From positions 1-25,772 of the IMG/VR virus record IMGVR_UViG_3300028790_000097: a stretch of DNA of 25,772 nt. One strand, given 5' to 3'. The notes beneath the pieces are model-generated. The model was not told the origin of the DNA. It worked only from the letters and a program-made list of their open reading frames with translations, and made no database searches. Source of the DNA: a virus. Numbering within the stretch: position 1 is the stretch's first letter; every line of letters begins with the position of its first letter. This document shows, one piece after another, positions 21,800-25,772 of this stretch. The position numbers and the translations under genes are program-made.

Positions 21800-23308
21800 A
21801 TGGCCGTGACGGTGGCCGCCGAGGCGCCCTCGTGGGAAGCGGTCGCGCTCGAGTTGGCGCGCCGCGACCCCGCTTGCTACGCCCTTGTGGCGCACGGACT
21901 GCGCCCGGCGCCGCACCACCGGCGCTGGCTGGCGGCGCTCAGAGAGACGGTGGAGACGCCCGGGGGGCGGCTGCTGCTCATCGCGCCGCCGGGGACGGCG
22001 AAGAGCACGTACACCAGCCAGGTGCTGCCCCTGTGGTATCTGGGCAACCACCCCGACCGGGCGGTGTTGGCCACCACCAGCAGCGACGTGATGGCCAGCG
22101 AGTTCGGCGGGGTGATCGACCTGGCCCTGCGCCAGAACGAGGCGCACGGCGCGGTGTTCCCGGACGGGGCGTGCCGGCCGGACCCGGCGCGGGGGTGGAG
22201 CAGCGACGGGCTGTACCTCAAGGGCGTCCCGCCGGAGACCAAAGACCCCAGCTACCGGGTGGCCGGGCTGGGCTCGAGCGTCATCGGCTCCCGGTGCCAC
22301 CTGCTGCTGCTCGACGACCCGGTGACCCAGGAGACGGCCCAGAGCGAGGCGGAGATGCGCCGCACCCGGCGCTACCTCGACCTGACCCTGCTGACCCGGC
22401 TGCACCCCGGGGGCAGCGCCGTCGCCATCATGACCCGGTGGGGCGAGGCGGACGTGGCCGCCCACCTCATCGCCCAGGGGTGGCGCGTGGAGGTGTGGCC
22501 CCAGCTCTCGGAGGACTACGCGGGGGACGAGCGGGACGGGGAGGGGCGCGCCGCGCTGTGGCCGGGGCGGTACCCGCTGGCCTGGGTGCAGGCGGAGCGC
22601 CAGCGGCTGGGGACGGCGCAGTTCGAGCTGATCCACCAGGGCAACCCCTTGCTCATGGGGGGCGCGGTGTGGCGCGCCGCCGGGTGGTTCCGCGATCTGC
22701 CCCCGCACACGCAGCAGCTCACCGCGCGGGGGACGCCCTTCCTCGAGGAGTGCGTCCGCTGCACCTACATCGACACGGCGTGGAGCGAGAAGCAGACCGC
22801 GGACTGGACGGCTGCCGTCACGTGCGCCTACCACCCGAGCGACCCGGCGCGCTGCCTGTACGTGCTGGGGGCGTGGCGCCGGCGGGTGGACGAAGACGGG
22901 CTGGCGGAGGCCCTGGCCGAGCACCTGCTGGCGGTGCGCCCCCACGTGGTGGGGGTGGAGCAGGCGGCCTACAAGCAGGCGGCCACCGGCGCGCTGGTGC
23001 AGGAGCTGGTGTACCGCACCAACGGCCGGCTGGCGACCACCGTGCGGGCCATCCCCAGCGTGGTGGACAAGGTGACCCGCGCCCGGCCGGCGGCGGCCAA
23101 GGGCGAAGCGGGGCTGCTGTGCGTCGACCGCGACGTGCCCGAGATGGAGGCACTGATCCGGGAGTGCCTGGCGCTGCCCGTGGGCGCCCACGATGACCTC
23201 TGCGACGCCCTCTCGGGGGCGGCGGCCATGTGCCTCTACGGGGCGGAGACGCTCACCGCGGGGCAGGTGACGGCCGGCGGGCCGCCGCAGCGGCTGCGCT
23301 TCGGGTAG
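21800..23308 (+). CDS. terL: terminase large subunit
   Basis: The product has 502 residues. The ATG at 21800 has AGGG five bases upstream. ATPase domain: Walker A PPGTAKST (63-70), Walker B LLLLDDP (168-174), and a TRWGEAD coupling motif (212-218). Nuclease domain: YIDTAWSEKQTADWT with Asp325, VGVEQAAYKQ with Glu387, and HDDLCDALSG with Asp465/466 and Asp469. These supply the acidic residues that bind metal in the RNase H-like fold. TerL powers DNA translocation into the prohead through the portal and cuts the concatemer. It is unusual in lying on the strand opposite to both the portal operon and the putative small terminase. Its 3' end overlaps the convergent gene by 56 bases. A fragment of a second copy of its 5' end lies upstream of the HNH gene. 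Confidence 0.97.
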   Translation: MAVTVAAEAPSWEAVALELARRDPACYALVAHGLRPAPHHRRWLAALRETVETPGGRLLLIAPPGTAKSTYTSQVLPLWYLGNHPDRAVLATTSSDVMASEFGGVIDLALRQNEAHGAVFPDGACRPDPARGWSSDGLYLKGVPPETKDPSYRVAGLGSSVIGSRCHLLLLDDPVTQETAQSEAEMRRTRRYLDLTLLTRLHPGGSAVAIMTRWGEADVAAHLIAQGWRVEVWPQLSEDYAGDERDGEGRAALWPGRYPLAWVQAERQRLGTAQFELIHQGNPLLMGGAVWRAAGWFRDLPPHTQQLTARGTPFLEECVRCTYIDTAWSEKQTADWTAAVTCAYHPSDPARCLYVLGAWRRRVDEDGLAEALAEHLLAVRPHVVGVEQAAYKQAATGALVQELVYRTNGRLATTVRAIPSVVDKVTRARPAAAKGEAGLLCVDRDVPEMEALIRECLALPVGAHDDLCDALSGAAAMCLYGAETLTAGQVTAGGPPQRLRFG

Positions 23309-23633
23309 TCGCCCGCTGCCGGCGGCGCTCCCGGATGGCCCGGGCGGCCCGGGTGACGGGGTCGAGGCACTCGAAGTTGCGCTGGTGGGAGGCGATGAGG
23401 TGGCCGCAGCGCGGGCAGGCGAAGGCCTCCCGCTCGAGGCGCGCCCGCAGGGCCAGCACCTGCTCCCGGGTGGCGGTGATGACGGCCTGCGCCGCCGTGC
23501 AGCAGGGCAGGGCGCAACAGGGGCGGGCCGCCTCGGGATCGAGGGTGGCCCACAGGCGGCGCCGGGTGGGGCAGGTGCAGCGCACCGCACCGGCGGGGGC
23601 CGCCCGGTTCCAGCCGCCCCGGGGGGTGGTCAC
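23253..23633 (-). CDS. small Cys-rich zinc-binding-type protein (126 aa)
   Basis: The GTG at 23633 overlaps the upstream TGA by four bases (GTGA), indicating coupling. Cysteines cluster as C19-x-C21 and C39-C40-x3-C44-C45 near the N-terminus, and as CPRCGH (73-78) with Cys89. The second cluster looks like a zinc ribbon after a charged helix (REQVLALRARLEREAFACPR). The C-terminus is Arg/Ala-rich and overlaps terL on the opposite strand. No family is recognised. A small nucleic-acid-binding or regulatory protein is plausible but inferred from the Cys pattern alone. Confidence 0.65.
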   Translation of the reverse strand: MTTPRGGWNRAAPAGAVRCTCPTRRRLWATLDPEAARPCCALPCCTAAQAVITATREQVLALRARLEREAFACPRCGHLIASHQRNFECLDPVTRAARAIRERRRQRATTRSAAAAAARRPSPAPR

Positions 23634-23962
23634 GGCAACAGCCACCAGGGGTGCTTCCCGCGGAGCGCGGCGCCGGCCGCCGGCTCCCCTCCCCTCCAGG
23701 CAGGACGATACGGGAAGTGCCGACGGATCTCGGCCATCCCCCCTGCCCCGAGGCCCCGCGTCGCCCTGAGGACCGCGTCCGGGGTCGTCGTGACCTCCGC
23801 CGCGCTGAAGTACCCCCCACGGGCGAGGGTGTTCGCCGTCCGCGCGCTCAGCCGCTCCAGCAGCACGCGCTCGACCGGAGGCCACGCCCAGTGCCCCCCG
23901 CCTCCGTCGAACGCGCCATGGACCCACCGCGCATGCCGGTCGGCAGGTAACGCCCCGGCCAC
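23630..23962 (-). CDS. small protein with RNA polymerase alpha-CTD-like helix-hairpin-helix domain
   Basis: The product has 110 residues. The GTG at 23962 begins just after the preceding stop (23964). Residues 31-84 (ERVLLERLSARTANTLARGG, then FSAAEV, then LRATRGLGAGGMAEIRRHF) match the alpha C-terminal domain pattern: LS.R..N.L...G, a connecting L/V, then the R.LG..S..EI helix-hairpin-helix. In the host enzyme this domain contacts UP-element DNA and activators. Small phage and bacterial proteins with only this domain are often found, mostly without a known function. The N-terminal 30 residues and the Trp-rich end (KHPWWLLP) are extra. A DNA-binding or RNA polymerase-modulating role is possible. 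The domain resemblance is good; the function is inference. Confidence 0.72.
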   Translation of the reverse strand: MAGALPADRHARWVHGAFDGGGGHWAWPPVERVLLERLSARTANTLARGGYFSAAEVTTTPDAVLRATRGLGAGGMAEIRRHFPYRPAWRGGEPAAGAALRGKHPWWLLP

Positions 23963-23963
23963 G

Positions 23964-24251
23964 CTAGTGCCCGCCCTCGTCGGCCCCCTGCTCAGCGTCC
24001 AGCGTCCCCAAGCACCAGCCGTCGGCATACCCGGCGCAGTAGTCGCAGACGAAGCGCGCCCCCTCCGGGAACCGCTCGCGCCACTCCAGGGCGGTGCCCC
24101 GCTCCCAGGGGGGCACATCCGCCCGCCAGGTGCACGCTGCGAGATCGCGGTCATCGCCGGGGAAGCCGGGGCGGACGACGTGCCAGAGCGCCACGCGGGC
24201 GCCGTTCAGCGCCCGCCGCCGCGCCCAGCGAGGGGCGGCCTGGCTACCCAT
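23964..24251 (-). CDS. hypothetical protein with CxxC...C motif (95 aa)
   Basis: The ATG at 24251 overlaps the end of the preceding gene by eight bases. The N-terminus is basic (APRWARRRALNGARVALWHV). The remainder is acidic and aromatic, with CDYCAGYADGWC (about 69-80), three cysteines that could bind metal with a further ligand. No family is recognised. It belongs to the tightly packed minus-strand operon with the nuclease and putative small terminase. Confidence 0.6.
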   Translation of the reverse strand: MGSQAAPRWARRRALNGARVALWHVVRPGFPGDDRDLAACTWRADVPPWERGTALEWRERFPEGARFVCDYCAGYADGWCLGTLDAEQGADEGGH

Positions 24252-24594
24252 CGTCGGCCCCCAGCAGGGCGCGGGTGAGGCGCTCGACGTCGGCCTCCTC
24301 GACGTGGGCGCGGAGCAGCTCCCGGTGGGTCACCTGGGCGTCGACGGTGATGTCCGCCTCGAGCACGGCGACGGCCTTGCCGAACCCGCGGTCGGCCAGC
24401 CACTGCGCGGCGGCCATGCGCAGGGCGGTGGGCTGCTTGGGGTGGCGCAGGACGTTCAGCATGTACGCCACCAGCTCGGCGCCCTCTCGGGTCTCCTCCC
24501 GCACCAGCGCGGCCAGGCCCTTGGGGCGACCCCCGGGGTTGGGCGACGGCCGGCCGGGGAGGAAGCGACCTGATGGCCCCCTGTTCTCAGGCAT
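24244..24594 (-). CDS. DUF5681-like protein, putative terminase small subunit
   Basis: The product has 116 residues. I chose the ATG at 24594 because it overlaps the previous stop by only eight bases and removes a shadow N-terminus. The beginning GPSGRFLPGRPSPNPGGRPKG (split here: GRFLPG at 9-14 and NPGGRPKG at 19-26) is the signature of DUF5681-type phage proteins. Helices follow: ALVREETREGAELVAYMLNV, ALRMAAAQWLADRGFGKAV and a C-terminal ELLRAHVEEADVERLTRALL. In many phages such proteins stand near terL, and a DNA-recognition role as small terminase has been suggested. Here it is on the opposite strand, about 0.9 kb from terL. The family call is fair; the terminase role is inferred. Confidence 0.68.
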   Translation of the reverse strand: MPENRGPSGRFLPGRPSPNPGGRPKGLAALVREETREGAELVAYMLNVLRHPKQPTALRMAAAQWLADRGFGKAVAVLEADITVDAQVTHRELLRAHVEEADVERLTRALLGADDG

Positions 24595-25021
24595 CACCGA
24601 CCAACCCCTCGCGCAGGAACGTCCGCAGCCGCCCCAAGCACGGCAGGTCCTCCCGTGGCCCAAACTGCAGCAGCTCGGCCACGTCCTGCCGGTCGGAGGG
24701 CCAGACGAGGTAGGCCTCGTTGCCGGCCTCGAGGAGGTCGAGGAGCCAGCCGTCCTGCCCGTCCCGCCAGCGCCCGTTCACCTTGCGGCGGCGGGTGGGC
24801 CACTTCCCCTCCCGCTTCAGCTCCATCCAGACGGTGCGCCCCTGGCCCGGGTGCAGCAGCGTCAGGTCGGGGTAGCCGCTGTCCGACCCGATACTGTACT
24901 TCTCGTGGTGGACGCGCCAGCCCAGCAAGCGGGCCGTCCGGCGGACGAACGCCTGCAGGTCGGCCTCGCTTACCTGCGCGAGCAACCAGGTGGCGGGGTC
25001 GGCGGGCGCGGCGGCGGTCAC
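24587..25021 (-). CDS. VRR-NUC domain nuclease
   Basis: The product has 144 residues from the ATG at 25021, which overlaps the upstream stop (ATGA). PD-(D/E)XK-type VRR-NUC features: a leading helix SEADLQAFVRRTARLLGWRV, GSDSGYPDLTLL with Asp52, VWMELKREGK with Glu67 and Lys69, and a following QDGWLLDLLEAG with Gln89, then AYLVW. These are the metal-binding and catalytic positions of the family, which includes small phage resolvase-like and structure-specific endonucleases. The substrate is probably branched or recombining DNA, perhaps in processing replication concatemers before packaging; that is inference. The length is normal for phage members. Neighbouring genes are coupled by four-base overlaps. 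Confidence 0.9.
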   Translation of the reverse strand: MTAAAPADPATWLLAQVSEADLQAFVRRTARLLGWRVHHEKYSIGSDSGYPDLTLLHPGQGRTVWMELKREGKWPTRRRKVNGRWRDGQDGWLLDLLEAGNEAYLVWPSDRQDVAELLQFGPREDLPCLGRLRTFLREGLVGDA

Positions 25022-25266
25022 GCGGCCACCTCCCCCTCCTCGGGCAGCAGGGGCAGCTGGTACGCGGGTTGGGCTTCGACGGCGAGCAGCAACCTGACCA
25101 CGGCGTCACCGCTCAGCGTACACCGTTCCGTGCACCGGAGGGGCTCGTCCACCCAGACGCTGCGGCGCCAGAAGGGGCCGTCGCGCCACTCCCGCTCGTG
25201 GACGACCACGCCGCTGAGGAGGCAGCGGGGGCAGCGCACGGAGCGGCCGGGAAGCAGCAGCGTCAT
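25018..25266 (-). CDS. small putative zinc-ribbon protein (82 aa)
   Basis: The ATG at 25266 overlaps the upstream TGA (ATGA), and the 3' end overlaps the nuclease start in the same way. CPRC (12-15) and CTERC (45-49) are spaced as two zinc knuckles around a charged, Trp-rich segment. The C-terminus is hydrophobic and then acidic (LPLLPEEGEVAA). No family is recognised. It is probably a metal-binding structural or regulatory protein. Confidence 0.65.
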   Translation of the reverse strand: MTLLLPGRSVRCPRCLLSGVVVHEREWRDGPFWRRSVWVDEPLRCTERCTLSGDAVVRLLLAVEAQPAYQLPLLPEEGEVAA

Positions 25267-25520
25267 CGCCGCTCCCGCTTGGGGCGCGTCCCGCGGCCCG
25301 ACCACGCGCGGCCCATCGGGCGGGTCTGCCGCCGGGAGCCCTCGGCGTGCAGGAGCCCCGTGATGAGGGCGAGGTAGTGCCGCTCGCACAAGCGGTAGGT
25401 GAACCCGTAGGGGTCGACGTACAGGCGCAGGTTGGTGGGCAGGGGGTGGTGGTTGTCGATGCGCCCCAGCTCGCAGCAGGCGTCCGGGGCGTGTTCGGCG
25501 TGCACGTCCCCGGTGGGCAT
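25263..25520 (-). CDS. small hypothetical His/Cys-containing protein (85 aa)
   Basis: The ATG at 25520 overlaps the upstream TGA by one base (TGATG), a coupled junction. HAEHAPDACCELGRIDNHH near the N-terminus and LCERHYLALI further on could coordinate zinc. RIDNHHPLPTNLR and YVDPYGFTYRLC recall recombination endonuclease VII/HNH-like zinc regions, but the catalytic pattern is incomplete. The tail is strongly basic (GRGTRPKRERR), consistent with nucleic-acid binding. I leave it as unknown. Confidence 0.6.
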   Translation of the reverse strand: MPTGDVHAEHAPDACCELGRIDNHHPLPTNLRLYVDPYGFTYRLCERHYLALITGLLHAEGSRRQTRPMGRAWSGRGTRPKRERR

Positions 25521-25772
25521 CAGCACCACTGCCAATGGCGGAGTCCGCCCGTCCAGGGGTGCGCGATGGTGAAGGCCGCCACGTGCGCCGCCGCCCACGG
25601 GTCGTACGGCGAGGCGCCCTCGTAGCCCGCCCAGCGGGAGAGCGTCCGCCAGGTCGACGGGAGGTACTGCATCAGCCCGGCCGCCCCGCTGCTGCGGTTG
25701 GTCGCCCACGGCTGGTAGCGACTCTCCCGGTAGGCGATGCGGTAGAGGCACCCGACGCTCACCCCCTGCTCG
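25520..25772 (-). CDS. transglycosylase/lysozyme-like protein, 5' end outside window
   Basis: The visible 84 codons run from the window edge to the stop at 25520. They show a lysozyme-superfamily SLT domain: YRIAYRESRYQPWATN, with the probable catalytic Glu in RES; SGAAGLMQYLPSTW; DPWAAAHVAAF; and a final GLRHWQWC. A Cys before the catalytic helix (VGCLYRIAY) and the terminal W-x-C are typical of actinobacterial and actinophage members, where they form a disulphide. An in-frame GTG at 25762 exists, but it has no spaced ribosome-binding site and the domain appears to extend upstream, so I treat the gene as 5' partial. It cleaves peptidoglycan glycan strands. Placed with nuclease and regulatory genes, it might be the lysis enzyme instead of a virion protein. 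Confidence 0.85.
   Translation of the reverse strand, partial: EQGVSVGCLYRIAYRESRYQPWATNRSSGAAGLMQYLPSTWRTLSRWAGYEGASPYDPWAAAHVAAFTIAHPWTGGLRHWQWC

Noticed and set aside
21207-21809. Continuation of the 21126 plus-strand frame through the HNH gene
   Set aside because: It stays open, but after codon 27 it is simply antisense to the conserved HNH coding sequence and lacks terminase similarity.
21126-21860. Group I/II intron in terL hosting the HNH gene
   Set aside because: The HNH gene is antisense to terL. The downstream terL has its own start and ribosome-binding site and repeats the upstream N-terminal residues, so splicing would duplicate them. I saw no intron core elements.
23309-23700. 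Plus-strand frames downstream of terL
   Set aside because: The minus strand here has coupled GTGA/ATGA junctions and Cys motifs. The plus frames are Gly/Arg-rich without start signals.
1-25772. CRISPR array, tRNA or insertion sequence
   Set aside because: No spaced direct repeats, cloverleaf-like sequences or transposase motifs were seen on reading either strand.

Overview
The window is part of a very GC-rich tailed dsDNA bacteriophage (or prophage) genome, class Caudoviricetes. The hallmarks are a large terminase, a portal, a scaffold-like protein, an HK97-fold major capsid protein, a tail fibre with an S74 chaperone end, and several peptidoglycan-active virion proteins. No tail tube, sheath or classical tape measure was recognised, while very large Ala/Gly-rich internal-type proteins are present. 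I therefore infer a short-tailed (podovirus-like) virion. No integrase, repressor, tRNA or host gene is visible. The host cannot be named. High GC, many GTG starts, TANNNT boxes very close to start codons and an actinobacterial-style transglycosylase ending in W-x-C suggest a high-GC bacterium such as an actinobacterium, deinococcus-type or chloroflexus-type host.

Layout. (1) Positions 21061 down to 1 are a long, tightly packed minus-strand virion operon. In transcription order it runs: portal, two proteins of unknown role, an 1130-residue internal/ejection-type protein, a lysozyme/M23 multidomain protein, a 590-residue coiled-coil protein, a hairpin and promoter-like region, scaffold, major capsid protein, small head proteins, a fibronectin-III protein, an adaptor-like protein, a beta-rich tail protein, an S74 tail fibre, two small proteins and a truncated M23-like protein. 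Most junctions touch or overlap, so translation is probably coupled. (2) One small plus-strand gene for a two-helix membrane protein (12466-12771) interrupts this operon. (3) Positions 21062-21125 form a divergent promoter region. The plus strand then carries a short decayed copy of the terminase 5' end, an antisense HNH endonuclease and the intact large terminase. (4) Positions 25772 down to 23253 are a second minus-strand operon: transglycosylase, small proteins, a VRR-NUC nuclease, a putative small terminase (DUF5681-like) and small zinc/HhH proteins. It converges on terL and overlaps it by 56 bases.

Together these genes supply genome packaging (terL plus putative terS, perhaps with the nuclease), capsid assembly (portal, scaffold, capsid), adsorption (fibre, FnIII protein, beta-rich tail protein), wall penetration (lysozyme-like and M23 domains) and DNA ejection (the large internal-type proteins). 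The points most worth a second look are the HNH invasion of terL with its duplicated 5' end, a shared TTGCTTGAC promoter/operator motif in front of two transcription units, the five-fold PPWVRDLL motif in a virion protein whose M23 domains look degenerate, the lone membrane gene, and a phage protein resembling the RNA polymerase alpha C-terminal domain.
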